Part shown: one piece after another, positions 45,563 through 54,404 of the stretch
Position numbering within the stretch: position 1 is the first letter of the stretch
Layout: each line of letters opens with the position of its first letter
NCBI RefSeq assembly: GCF_900183975.1
Contig: NZ_LT853882.1
Coordinates: 3,341,501 to 3,405,500, forward strand
Length of the DNA: 64,000 bases
Source: Xanthomonas fragariae
Lineage (GTDB): Bacteria; Pseudomonadota; Gammaproteobacteria; Xanthomonadales; Xanthomonadaceae
Reading direction: 5' to 3'
The notes under the pieces: generated by a model
The model's input: the letters and a program-made list of their open reading frames with translations, nothing else
Told to the model about the DNA's origin: nothing
Database searches by the model: none
Position numbers and translations under genes: made by a program

Positions 45563-46424
45563 GCGCACCCGCGCGTCGTGCGCTGGTGCGCGAGTGGATC
45601 GGGTGCGGTGCCAGCGAGCGTCGCGCCTTGGCGGCGATCGGCATGAGCGCCAGTGCGCTGCGCTACTGCCCGCGCGAAGACCGCAACGTTGAGCTACGCG
45701 AGCGCATTCTTGCGCTGGCGCATCGCCATCGCCGCTATGGCGTGGGGATGATCTATCTCAAACTGCGACAGGAAGGACGCGTCGTGAACTACAAGCGTGT
45801 GGAGCGGTTGTACCGCGAACAGCAGTTGCAGGTCCGGCGCCGCAGGCGCAAGAAGGTGCCGGTGGGCGAGCGCCAACCATTGTTGCGGCCATCGCAGGCC
45901 AACCAGGTGTGGTCGATGGACTTCGTGTTCGACCGCACCGCCGAAGGCCGGGTGATCAAGTGTCTGGTGATCGTGGACGACGCAACCCACGAAGCGGTCG
46001 CCATCGACGTGGAGCGCGCGATCTCGGGACACGGCGTTGCGCGCGTGCTGGACCGACTGGCACACAGCCGTGGCCTGCCGCAGGTGATCCGCACCGAGCG
46101 CGAAGCCTGCCCTCGGGGCACAACAGCAAGGAGTTTTGCGGCAGGGCGATGGTCGCCTGGGCGCACGCCCGTGGTGTGCAGCTACGGCTCATCCAGCCGG
46201 GCAAACCGAACCAGAACGCCTACGTCGAATCGTTCAACGGCCGACTACGCGACGAATGCCTCAACGAGCACTGGTTCCCAACACTGCTGCACGCGCGCAC
46301 CGAGATCGAACGCTGGCGACGCGAATACAACGAGGACCGACCCAAGAAAGCAATCGGCGGCATGACGCCGGCCGCTTATGCCCAACATCTGACAAACACC
46401 GATATCATCAGGCCCGGACTCTAA
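45556..46424 (+). pseudogene. IS3-family transposase OrfB, broken by a 23-bp insertion
   Basis: Frame 1 encodes the HTH_21 region (ALVREWIGCGASERRALAAI) and the start of the integrase core (NQVWSMDFVFDRTAEGRVIK, first catalytic Asp). After IRTE the expected DNGKEF second-Asp motif is missing: bases 46098-46120 are an extra 23-bp run. The sequence resumes in another frame at caacagcaaggagttttgc and continues with YVESFNGRLRDECLNEHWFP (catalytic Glu region) to a TAA at 46422-46424. The shift destroys the DDE domain, so the element cannot move by itself. Confidence 0.8.
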
Positions 46425-46572
46425 ACCCGGCCGCTACTCAGGGCGGGGGGACGTCGCAGCCGAATGTTGAGGTGGTTATTCACTCACGCGCTGGAGTGAA
46501 CGCCCACGACCGCCGCCACCACTCTCGACGTCGGGCACCGCACAACCGTCAACCAGTGGCGATAATGGGCCG

Positions 46573-46881
46573 ATGGAAGCACCCAAGCCCTGGCACCTTT
46601 ACCTGCTGCTATGTCGCAACGGCAGCTATTACGCCGGCATCACCAACGACGTGGAGCGGCGCTTCCAGGCGCACCTGCGTGGCACTGGCGCGCGCTACAC
46701 GCGGGCAAATCCGCCGCTGGGAATGCTTGCCAGCCGCACGTACCCAGACCGTGCCAGCGCCTCGCGCGCGGAATGGGCGCTCAAGCGTCAACCGCGTGCA
46801 CGCAAGCTGGCCTGGTTGCTGGCCCAGCCGCACCACGGTACCGAGTCACAGCGCACTGACACACCGATCACGCCCGCCTAG
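46573..46881 (+). CDS. GIY-YIG domain protein (UPF0213/YhbQ type)
   Basis: A 102-residue single-domain protein. [31 protein letters not shown], split here across its two parts YLLLC and YYAGI, is the GIY-YIG core with the catalytic Tyr, Tyr and Arg (ERR) positions. [18 protein letters not shown] holds the conserved Glu. Related small proteins in E. coli are implicated in DNA repair, possibly as structure-specific nucleases. It starts about 115 bp beyond the IS3-family element and stands alone. Confidence 0.88.
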   Translation: MEAPKPWHLYLLLCRNGSYYAGITNDVERRFQAHLRGTGARYTRANPPLGMLASRTYPDRASASRAEWALKRQPRARKLAWLLAQPHHGTESQRTDTPITPA

Positions 46882-46925
46882 CCGCTTGTTTTTTACGCTG
46901 AGGCGTCCTCGATCGGGAGCAGCGC

Positions 46926-47633
46926 ATGCATTACCAGCTGTATTACTGGACCGGCCTGCAAGGCCGCGGCGAATTCGTGCGGCTGGCGTTGGAAGATGTC
47001 GGCGCCGTCTACACCGACGTTGCGCGTGTGGAAGGCGATGACGCGATGAATGCCTTTTTGGAGGGTAATGAAGCGGGTGCGCAGCCGTTCGCGCCGCCGT
47101 TTCTCAAAGCGGGCGATGTCGTGGTGGCGCAGGTCGCGGCGATCCTGCATTTCATCGGCCCGCAGTTGCAGCTGGTGCCCGAATCGGAGGCACAGCGTCT
47201 GCAGGCGCTGCAATTGCAGCTGACCATTGCCGATCTGGTCGCAGAGGTGCACGACACCCATCATCCGATCGCCACCGTGCTGTATTACGAAGATCAGAAG
47301 ACCGAGGCGGCCAAGCGTGCCAAGGACCTGCGTGACAATCGCCTGCCCAAGTTCCTGGGCTATTTCGAACAAATGCTGCAACGGGCTGGCGGCACACATG
47401 TGCTCGGCGCGCATTCGTATGTGGACCTGTCGCTGTTCCAGCTGATCAGCGGCTTGGACTACATGTTTCCCAAGCGTATGACGACGTTGGCGGGCAACCT
47501 GCCAAGCCTCAAGTCACTGCAGCAGCGTGTGGCCGAGCGGCCGCGCATTGCGACCTATCTTGCTTCCGAGCGACGCGTCGCCTTCAACACCAACGGTATC
47601 TTCCGTCACTACCCGGAGCTGGATGCGGCGTAG
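46926..47633 (+). CDS. Glutathione S-transferase
   Basis: A 235-residue cytosolic GST. The N-terminal thioredoxin-like domain begins MHYQLYYWTGLQGRGEFVRL, with a Tyr near position 7 in the catalytic region and the GRGE-x-(I/V)R-L pattern of sigma/alpha-like bacterial enzymes. VAQVAAILHFIG matches the glutathione-binding cis-Pro/ES region less well. The C-terminal helical domain includes YVDLSLFQLISGLDYMFP with the N-capping Asp. It would conjugate glutathione to electrophiles; the substrate is unknown. gshB, which makes glutathione, is 32 kb away in the same window. Confidence 0.88.
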   Translation: MHYQLYYWTGLQGRGEFVRLALEDVGAVYTDVARVEGDDAMNAFLEGNEAGAQPFAPPFLKAGDVVVAQVAAILHFIGPQLQLVPESEAQRLQALQLQLTIADLVAEVHDTHHPIATVLYYEDQKTEAAKRAKDLRDNRLPKFLGYFEQMLQRAGGTHVLGAHSYVDLSLFQLISGLDYMFPKRMTTLAGNLPSLKSLQQRVAERPRIATYLASERRVAFNTNGIFRHYPELDAA

Positions 47634-47644
47634 GTGAGACCGGC

Positions 47645-47662
47645 GCGGGCGCCTGCGCCCGC
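47645..47662 (+). terminator. GC-rich hairpin after the GST gene
   Basis: gcgggcgc and gcgcccgc form an 8-bp palindrome around ct, 12 bases beyond the GST stop codon. No T-tract follows, so termination is only a possibility. Confidence 0.4.
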
Positions 47663-47875
47663 GTTCCAGGCCTGAAGCTCGGCTTGTTCCGGCTCAGCAG
47701 CGGAGCTTGCGTTTAGAAAACCAAAGCACGCACGGCCGAACCCAGTGCGGTCGTGTCATCGCATCCGATCTGAAGCTCGGCGGCACTGCAAAGTAGCTGC
47801 GCACCAAAGCCTGCGCATCCACGCTGATGAATGCGGCAACCGCTGGCGCATAGCGCGCAGCGTTGGCATGCTCGA

Positions 47876-49474
47876 TCACGCCATGCTCGTTGCATCCTTA
47901 CGTGCAGGCAGCAACGAGAGCAGCAGTAAAGTCAGCGCCAGCGCGACATAGGCGCCCACAAACTGCCAGCTGATCAGCCGCGCCAATCCTTGCAGCGACC
48001 ACGGCAGATAGATGCCGCCGCGCGGGTCCACCGAGTGGATGAGGCCGAACAGCGTCAAGCCGGCCGCCACCAACAGGAACACCGCACCGCGCCGCAACCG
48101 GCCGTCGATCATCGCCGCCACCGTGGCGATCCATAGCATCGCGGTGATGATGAAACCGTTGCCCAGCGCGAAGATCACCGCCAGCTCCGGCAAGCCATGG
48201 CCATCGAGCTTGGTAGTCAGTGCGATCAGCCGATCCGGCGCGATCCAGCCCGGCGCCTTGATGGTCAGCAAGTAAGCCACCGACGGCAGAAATCCCAGCA
48301 CCATCGCGCCAGCGTGATGTTTTGGCGTGGCCTGAAACGCCTGCGTGGTGATGTCGATCGACACGTACACGATGATCGGCGCCAGCACCGCCAACGGCAG
48401 CCACTGCACCATCCCGCTGATCACACCCAGCATGCCGCCGATGCCGACGAACACGCCGGTCAGCAACGTATAGCCGGAGCGCGCGCCCATCTGCTTGTAC
48501 GCAGGCTGGCCAATGTACGGCGTGGTTTGCGCCACGCCACCGCACACGCCGGCCACCAGCGTGGCGAAAGCTTCCACCAACAGAATGTCGCGGGTGCGGT
48601 AATCATCGCCGGCCGCGCGTGCGCTCTCGCTGACGTTGATGCCACCGACCACCATCAACAGGCCGAACGGCAGCAGCAACGGCAAATACGTCACCGTTGC
48701 CGGCAAGCCATCGATAAAGCCCAGGTTCGGCAGCGGCAGCACGATCTGCGGCGGCGTCCATTCCGGTACGGCAAAACCCGGCGCGCCCAGGCCCGCCAAC
48801 CCCAACCCGTAGTACAACGCGGTGCCGATCACGAACGCCACCAGCACGCCAGGCAACTTGGTCGGCAGCCGGCCTTTGGCCAGCAGCACGTAAAGCAGCA
48901 GGCCCAAGGTGACCAAGCCGGCCACCGGCGAGCGCAACGTTTCCAGCAGCGGCAGCAAGCCCATCAGCACCAGCGCGATGCCGGCGATCGAGCCGAGTAA
49001 AGCCGCACGCGGCAGCGCGCAGGTGACCGCTTCGCCGACGAACGACAGCACCAGTTTGAGCAGGCCCATCACCACCAGCGAGGCCATGCCGAGTTTCCAT
49101 GCGGCGATCGCGGCGGCCTGCGGGTCCAACCCGTGCGCCTTGAAGCCGGCAAACGCCGGGCCGAGCACCAGCAGCGCCATGCCGATGCTGGTGGGCGCAT
49201 CCAGGCCCAGCGGCATTGCGGTGACGTCGTCGCGCCCGGTACGGGCAGCCAGCCGGCGTGCCATCAAGGTATAGAGCAGATTGCCCACCAGCACGCCGAA
49301 CGCGGTGCCGGGGAACATACGCCCGAACACTATCTCGGCCGGGAACTGGAACATTCCGACCAGCGCCATCGCGATGAAGCCGAGGATGGAAAGATTGTCG
49401 ACGACCAGGCCAAAGAAGCCATTGAGGTCGCCGGCGACGAACCAGCGGGGCGAAGCGGTAGAAGCGGCAGACAT
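47876..49474 (-). CDS. NCS2-like multi-pass permease
   Basis: A 532-residue inner-membrane protein with a dozen or more hydrophobic helices, for example LSILGFIAMALVGMFQFPAE, MASLVVMGLLKLVLSFVGEA, IAGIALVLMGLLPLLETLRS and the C-terminal VALALTLLLLSLLPARK. LLVEAFATLVAGVCGGVAQT followed by TPYIGQPAYKQMGARSGYTL corresponds to the AzgA/NCS2 region with the T-T/S-x-T-x-Y-(I/V)-E motif, though the Glu is replaced by Gly here. Substrates of this superfamily are purines, uracil or sulfate-like anions; I cannot choose. I take the ATG at 49472-49474 (MSAASTASPRWFVAGD) because the upstream in-frame part is not protein-like. The gene is alone. Confidence 0.75.
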   Translation of the reverse strand: MSAASTASPRWFVAGDLNGFFGLVVDNLSILGFIAMALVGMFQFPAEIVFGRMFPGTAFGVLVGNLLYTLMARRLAARTGRDDVTAMPLGLDAPTSIGMALLVLGPAFAGFKAHGLDPQAAAIAAWKLGMASLVVMGLLKLVLSFVGEAVTCALPRAALLGSIAGIALVLMGLLPLLETLRSPVAGLVTLGLLLYVLLAKGRLPTKLPGVLVAFVIGTALYYGLGLAGLGAPGFAVPEWTPPQIVLPLPNLGFIDGLPATVTYLPLLLPFGLLMVVGGINVSESARAAGDDYRTRDILLVEAFATLVAGVCGGVAQTTPYIGQPAYKQMGARSGYTLLTGVFVGIGGMLGVISGMVQWLPLAVLAPIIVYVSIDITTQAFQATPKHHAGAMVLGFLPSVAYLLTIKAPGWIAPDRLIALTTKLDGHGLPELAVIFALGNGFIITAMLWIATVAAMIDGRLRRGAVFLLVAAGLTLFGLIHSVDPRGGIYLPWSLQGLARLISWQFVGAYVALALTLLLLSLLPARKDATSMA

Positions 49475-49793
49475 GGGCAAGCGACTGCATGGGGTCGGGC
49501 GATGGTACCCGGAAGCGCGCTCGCGCAGCGCAGCCTCGGCAATCCAACGCAGGCGATCTTTTTTTTGCACGAGCTGGTGTAGCGGCGCGGTCCTGCCGGG
49601 CAGCAACACTGCGACATGAAGAACCATCCACCTGCGCATTGAAACGAAAAAGGCATTCCAACCGCTGCAGACGAAAAAAGCGCTCGCCTAGCGTAGCGAC
49701 GCACAACCTGAGCAGCCGGAGCCGGGCGAACGGCTACTCTGACCATCGAGTGCGTTTAAACACACACGGCCGCCCCTCAAAACGGAGACCCCC
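49475..49793. other. Divergent intergenic region, no gene seen
   Basis: About 320 bp between the permease and DUF4432 genes, which point away from each other, so both promoters should lie here. I see a T-run (gatcttttttttgc near 49555) and an A-rich stretch near 49645-49680 but cannot assign a promoter with confidence. Confidence 0.3.
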
Positions 49794-51002
49794 ATGATTC
49801 CTGTTCGCTCGCTCGTTGGTTGCATCGTTGTCGTCGTCGCCCTGCCAGCCCATGCCGTGGACTACACACTCATCGCGCCGGACAAACCCATCCAGGACTG
49901 GAGCATCGGCAACGATCAGCTTGGTTTCCACGATGGCCCACCCTTCAAAGTCAGCTTGCGCGGCCTCAATGGCGGCCGCCAGGAAGGCAGCGCACTGATC
50001 GAGATCGATACCGGAGCCATGCAATTAACCGTGGTGCCCACCCGCGGCATGAACGTTCTGCGCGCTCAGGCCGGTGCGTTGCGCCTCGGCTGGGACTCGC
50101 CGGTCAGCGAGGTGGTCAATCCCGCTTTCGTCAATCTGGAAAGCCGCGGTGGCCTGGGCTGGCTGGAGGGTTTCAACGAATTGGTGGCGCGTTGCGGATT
50201 CGAATGGGTCGGCCACCCTGGCGAAGATCGGGGAGAACTCCTGACCCTGCATGGGCGCGCGTCCTATTTGCCCGCACGCACTGTCGTGCTCAGCATCGAC
50301 GACCAGCCACCGCACCGAATCAGCCTGAAAGGCGTACTGAGCGAGCAAGCTTTCAAGAAAGTCGATTTTCAGATCGATGCCGAACTGATCACCGAGCCTG
50401 GCACGACCGCTTTCACGCTGCATGACCGGCTTACCAATCGAAGCGACCAGCCTGCCGAATATCAGGTTCTCTACCACAGCAACTTCGGCGCGCCATTACT
50501 CGGAGAGGGGGCCCGCTTTGCAATGCCGGCGCGTGAAGTTTCTCCATTCAATGCGCGAGCGCAGCAGGAACTCGCCAATTGGCAAACGTTCCGCGGCCCG
50601 ACAGCCGGGTATGGCGAGACGGTGTACAACATTTATCCCCTCGGTGATGACAGCGGGCAGAGCCTGGCGGTTCTGCATGACAAGAGCGCCCAGCGAGGCG
50701 TCGCACTGGCCTTCAACGTCAAGCAGTTGCCGGTATTCTCCCTGTGGAAGAATACCGACAGCCAAACCACCGGCTATGTCGCGGGTCTGGAGCCGGGCAC
50801 CAGCTTCTCGTATAACCGCAGTTTGCAACGCGATCTCGGCCTGGTCCCCACGATTGAAGCCCGCGGGACGCGCGATTTCGTTCTTCACTATCGGCTGCTT
50901 CCTAGTGCAGCAGCCGTGCGAACAGCACTGCAAGACATCACGACATTGCAAAACGGTCATCCAGCCAAGGTACGGCAGACACCGCTGGCACAGGAGCGCT
51001 AG
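49794..51002 (+). CDS. Periplasmic DUF4432 protein (galactose-mutarotase-like fold)
   Basis: A 402-residue protein with a Sec signal peptide (MIPVRSLVGCIVVVVALPAH, cleavage near AHA-VD). The mature part matches the DUF4432 group of aldose-epimerase-like beta-sandwich proteins: VVPTRGMNVLRAQAGALRLG, GGLGWLEGFNELVARCGFEW, LLTLHGRASYLPA, FTLHDRLTNRSDQPAEYQVL, YHSNFGAPLL and FSLWKNTDSQTTGYVAGLEP. The conserved His, Asn and Glu of the mutarotase pocket seem to be kept (LYHSNFG, GLEPGTS). Most relatives are cytoplasmic, so the export signal is notable. A sugar-epimerase or lyase role is inferred only from the fold. No sugar-uptake genes are adjacent. Confidence 0.75.
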   Translation: MIPVRSLVGCIVVVVALPAHAVDYTLIAPDKPIQDWSIGNDQLGFHDGPPFKVSLRGLNGGRQEGSALIEIDTGAMQLTVVPTRGMNVLRAQAGALRLGWDSPVSEVVNPAFVNLESRGGLGWLEGFNELVARCGFEWVGHPGEDRGELLTLHGRASYLPARTVVLSIDDQPPHRISLKGVLSEQAFKKVDFQIDAELITEPGTTAFTLHDRLTNRSDQPAEYQVLYHSNFGAPLLGEGARFAMPAREVSPFNARAQQELANWQTFRGPTAGYGETVYNIYPLGDDSGQSLAVLHDKSAQRGVALAFNVKQLPVFSLWKNTDSQTTGYVAGLEPGTSFSYNRSLQRDLGLVPTIEARGTRDFVLHYRLLPSAAAVRTALQDITTLQNGHPAKVRQTPLAQER

Positions 51003-51170
51003 CGCACGCGCCTGACTGGCAGTGGCGAGGCGATTGCGCAATGCCACTGAACAGTGCGATTGGAGGTGTCGATGGCGCTACGGCGCCATCGACACAGACG
51101 CCGCTGCATTTGCTTGGCGAAGACGAAAAAGCAGCGATTGCCTGACGGTGGACCGCATGACGGGCCTTGC

Positions 51171-51638
51171 TCAGAACGACACGTCTACCGCCTGCCGCGA
51201 CCACAACACCGACTGCTGACCGGTCGCCTGCTTCCAGGCCAGACGGATCGCCTCGATATCGTTGCGCCGCTGCGGGGTGTCTTCATGCAGGATCACCAGC
51301 ACCTTGGTGCCGAGCCGGTTCGGCTCCTTGGCGCCGCGAAACAGCCACTGGCCGTAGGCATCGAAGACGCTTAACCCGTCCGGGAAGCGCGGGGTGACTT
51401 CCTTGTCCAGAAAGGCACGCCATTGGGTTTCGTCGATGGTACGGGTCTGCGGGCGATCGGCCGGGCCGGTTTCCTCGCCCACGCCAAAATACAGCTCGCT
51501 GCGCACCCAGCCATGCGCCGCGGCCGGCCGTGCCGCATCGCCTTGCAGGCTGGCGGTGGCCGGCGTGCCGCCGGACGTGGTAGCGCAGGCGGACAAAGCC
51601 AACGTGGCGGCAATCAGGCAGGACGGCAACACCTTCAT
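51171..51638 (-). CDS. DUF3574 lipoprotein
   Basis: A 155-residue protein starting MKVLPSCLIAATLALSACAT, a lipoprotein signal with lipobox LSAC. The mature part has the DUF3574 pattern: RSELYFGVGEETGPADRPQT, then EWRAFLDKEVTPRFPDGLSV (here QWRAF), FDAYGQW and KVLVILHEDTPQRRNDIEAI. Function of the family is unknown. The ATG at 51636-51638 is favoured by the signal; MEKS at 51650 is an alternative. It is divergent from the TonB-dependent receptor gene by about 200 bp. Confidence 0.8.
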   Translation of the reverse strand: MKVLPSCLIAATLALSACATTSGGTPATASLQGDAARPAAAHGWVRSELYFGVGEETGPADRPQTRTIDETQWRAFLDKEVTPRFPDGLSVFDAYGQWLFRGAKEPNRLGTKVLVILHEDTPQRRNDIEAIRLAWKQATGQQSVLWSRQAVDVSF

Positions 51639-51840
51639 CGACTTCTCCATAACCGGTCTGTGGCGGGCGTATGCAGGCCCGGCATCAGCTGATGCCGGGG
51701 TGCACAATGTGCCATCTCGCGCTTGCCTGAACGACGCGATAATCTCTTCCTATTCGGGTGATGTGGACACTTGGACCCTTTAGCGTCCCGGCCCGGCCGG
51801 ATGCCCACCGCGCGGCGCGTTTGCAATTGCAGGAGAGAGC

Positions 51841-54276
51841 ATGACCCGCCCCACCCTCACGGCTATCGGAATGGCCATCGCCACCGTGTTGAGCGCCAAC
51901 GCGCAGGCACAGCAGGCAGCCCCAGGCGCCACCACGCTGGACACCGTGATCGTCACCGGCACCCGTGCCAGCGACCGCACGTTGCTGGAATCGACCGTGC
52001 CGGTGGACGTGCTCACCGCCGAGGACATCCGCAAGGCCGGCGTGGTCAACGGCGAACTCGGCAGCGCGCTGCAGGCGCTGTTGCCGTCGTTCAATATCCC
52101 GCGCCAGTCCAACTCCGGCGGCGCCGACCACATCCGCGCCGCACAGTTGCGCGGACTCTCGCCCGATCAAGTGCTGGTGCTGGTCAACGGCAAGCGCCGG
52201 CATACCTCCGCGCTGGTCAATACCGACAGCAAGATCGGCAAAGGCACCACGCCGGTGGATTTCAATTCCATCCCGATCAACGCGATCAAGCGCATCGAAG
52301 TGCTGCGCGACGGCGCGGGTGCGCAGTACGGCTCGGATGCGATCGCAGGCGTCATCAACGTGATCCTGGACGACAACCCCGCACGCGGCGAGCTGGATGC
52401 CAGCTTCGGCGCCTACAACACCGATGTGGAGCCGATCAACCGCCGCGTCACCGATGGCCAGACCAGCTATGCCAGCGCCAAGGTCGGCACCCTGCTCGGC
52501 GATGACGGGAGCTTCTTCAAAGTGGGCCTGGAACTGAAGAGTCGCGAGGCGACCAACCGCGCCGGCCTCGATCGGATTCCGCCGTTCGAAGAGCAGACCC
52601 TGGCCAATCTGGCGCTGGCCGGCCAGCGCAATTACGTGCTCGGCGATGGCGCCACCAAGGGTCTGAATGCTTGGCTCAACACCAAGATTGCCTTCAGCGA
52701 CAGCGGCGAGTTCTACGCGTTCGGCGCCTACAACCAGCGCGACACCGAAGGCGCCAACTACTTCCGTTACCCGGATGGCAGCGCCAACTGGCGCGAGATT
52801 TACCCCAACGGCTATCGCCCCATTTCAGAAGGCGAAAATCGCGATCTGCAGGTCGTGGCCGGTGCACGCGGGCAGTTGGGCAACTGGGAGTACGACGCCA
52901 GCGTCAATGATGGCCGCAACGACTTCACCTACCGGCTGCGCAATTCGCTCAACGCCTCGCTCGGCCCGGGCAGCACCACGCGCTTCAAGACCGGCGATTT
53001 TGCGTTTGCGCAGACCATGGGCAATCTGGATCTGACCCGCGTGTTCGCCGCAGCCGGCGCCACCCATACCTTCGGCACCGGCGCCGAATTCCGCCGTGAG
53101 CACTACCGCACCCATGCCGGCGACCCGGCCAGCGCCGCCGCCGGCCCCTTCACCGATCGCCCGACCGGTTCGCAGGCCGGCGGCGGCCTCACCCCGCAGG
53201 ACGAAGCCGACCTGTCGCGCAATGTCGCCAGCGCCTACGCCAACGTCTCCAGCCAGTTCGGCGCCAAGTTCTCCACCGACCTGGCCGGTCGCTACGAGCA
53301 TTACCAAGACTTCGGCAGCCAGTGGGCTGGCAAGCTGGCCGCGCGCTACGCCTTCGCACAGGCGTTCGCGCTGCGTGGTGCCGTCTCCAGCAACGTGCGT
53401 GCGCCCTCGCTCAGCCAGATCGGCTATGAAGCCACCTCCACCGGCTACGATGCGGCCGGTCGCCTCACCCAGGGCCGCCTACTGTCGGTCAACAACCCGA
53501 TCGCGCGCGCGCTCGGCGCCACCGATCTGAAGCCGGAAACATCGCTCAACTACAGCCTGGGCTTCACCAGCCAGCTAGGCGATCACTTCGACCTGTCGCT
53601 GGACATCTTCCAGATCGATATCGACGACCGCATTGCGCTGTCTGAAGACATCACCGGCGACAGCCTCACCGACTTCGTCCAGCAGAACTTCGGCGTTACC
53701 GGCGTGCAGAGCGCCAGCTATTTCCTCAACGCTGCCGACACCCGCACCCACGGCGCCGAACTGGTCGCCAACTGGCGCCAATACGTCTTCGGCGGCGACC
53801 TGCTGCTGACCGGAACCTACAGCTACGCCAAGACCGAGTTAACGAACGTCATCGCCACCCCGGCGCAATTGCTCGCACTGGACCCGAAGTACGTGCTGTT
53901 CGGCGTCGAAGAGAGCAACACGCTCACCGATGCCACGCCGCGCGCGCGTGCGGCGTTGGCGGCCAACTGGAACAACGCACACTGGACGCTGCAGACCCGC
54001 CTCAACCGCTACGGCAGCTCCACGCGCGTGTTCGACTTCGGCGGCGGTTTCGTGCCGCGCCAGACCTACGGCGCGCAATGGCAGCTCGACCTGGAAGCCG
54101 AGTACCACCTGGGCAACCAATGGACGCTGGCGATTGGCGGGCAGAATATCCTGGACAACTATTCTGACCGCTCCATCGACGACATCGCCTACTTCGGCAA
54201 CCTGCCCTATGACGTGCTCTCGCCGATCGGCAGCAACGGTGCGTACTGGTACGGGCGAGTGCGGTACGCGTTCTGA
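51841..54276 (+). CDS. TonB-dependent outer-membrane receptor
   Basis: An 811-residue receptor. After a signal peptide (AIGMAIATVLSANAQAQQ) comes a TonB box-like LDTVIVTGTR. The plug domain follows (PVDVLTAEDIRKAGVVNGEL, LRGLSPDQVLVLVNGKRRHT, IKRIEVLRDGAGAQYGSDAI, AGVINVIL), and then a 22-strand barrel ending in WYGRVRYAF with the C-terminal Phe typical of outer-membrane proteins. The substrate is unknown; xanthomonads have dozens of such receptors, many for plant carbohydrates. Its downstream neighbours make and act on trehalose or glucans, but a repeat-type hairpin separates them, so co-transcription is doubtful. AGGAGAG precedes the ATG. Confidence 0.92.
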   Translation: MTRPTLTAIGMAIATVLSANAQAQQAAPGATTLDTVIVTGTRASDRTLLESTVPVDVLTAEDIRKAGVVNGELGSALQALLPSFNIPRQSNSGGADHIRAAQLRGLSPDQVLVLVNGKRRHTSALVNTDSKIGKGTTPVDFNSIPINAIKRIEVLRDGAGAQYGSDAIAGVINVILDDNPARGELDASFGAYNTDVEPINRRVTDGQTSYASAKVGTLLGDDGSFFKVGLELKSREATNRAGLDRIPPFEEQTLANLALAGQRNYVLGDGATKGLNAWLNTKIAFSDSGEFYAFGAYNQRDTEGANYFRYPDGSANWREIYPNGYRPISEGENRDLQVVAGARGQLGNWEYDASVNDGRNDFTYRLRNSLNASLGPGSTTRFKTGDFAFAQTMGNLDLTRVFAAAGATHTFGTGAEFRREHYRTHAGDPASAAAGPFTDRPTGSQAGGGLTPQDEADLSRNVASAYANVSSQFGAKFSTDLAGRYEHYQDFGSQWAGKLAARYAFAQAFALRGAVSSNVRAPSLSQIGYEATSTGYDAAGRLTQGRLLSVNNPIARALGATDLKPETSLNYSLGFTSQLGDHFDLSLDIFQIDIDDRIALSEDITGDSLTDFVQQNFGVTGVQSASYFLNAADTRTHGAELVANWRQYVFGGDLLLTGTYSYAKTELTNVIATPAQLLALDPKYVLFGVEESNTLTDATPRARAALAANWNNAHWTLQTRLNRYGSSTRVFDFGGGFVPRQTYGAQWQLDLEAEYHLGNQWTLAIGGQNILDNYSDRSIDDIAYFGNLPYDVLSPIGSNGAYWYGRVRYAF

Positions 54277-54300
54277 AGCCGGGATGGAGAGTCGCGAGTC

Positions 54301-54335
54301 GGGATTGGAAAGAGCGGGCTTTTCTGGCCAATCCC
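54301..54335 (+). repeat. Intergenic hairpin repeat after the receptor gene
   Basis: gggattgg (54301-54308) and ccaatccc (54328-54335) pair perfectly around a loop that itself contains imperfectly paired agagcg and gcttttct. The flank (gagagtcgcgagtcggg, ctccaagctccccattccc) has the look of the GA/GC-rich intergenic repeats found throughout Xanthomonas genomes. It lies 24 bases after the receptor stop and may terminate or stabilise its mRNA. Confidence 0.6.
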
Positions 54336-54404
54336 CACTCCAAGCTCCCCATTCCCTGCCGTTCCATAACCTGAATCTCACACTCAATTGCGCACACTGG
54401 CGCG

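Larger units (their letters stand above)
45229..46458. mobile_element. IS3-family (IS407-like) insertion sequence
   Basis: The element carries two overlapping reading frames, orfA and orfB, and ends in inverted repeats: gcgacgtccccccgattttg on the left (45230) and, reverse-complemented, gcgacgtccccccgccctga on the right (ends near 46457). It interrupts the integrase at the tRNA-Lys gene. I could not define a clean target duplication. Length is about 1.23 kb, normal for the group. A 23-bp insertion disables orfB. Confidence 0.8.

Noticed and set aside
47694..47879. Short minus-strand frames between the GST and permease genes
   Set aside because: No ribosome-binding site or recognisable pattern; too short and too biased to support.
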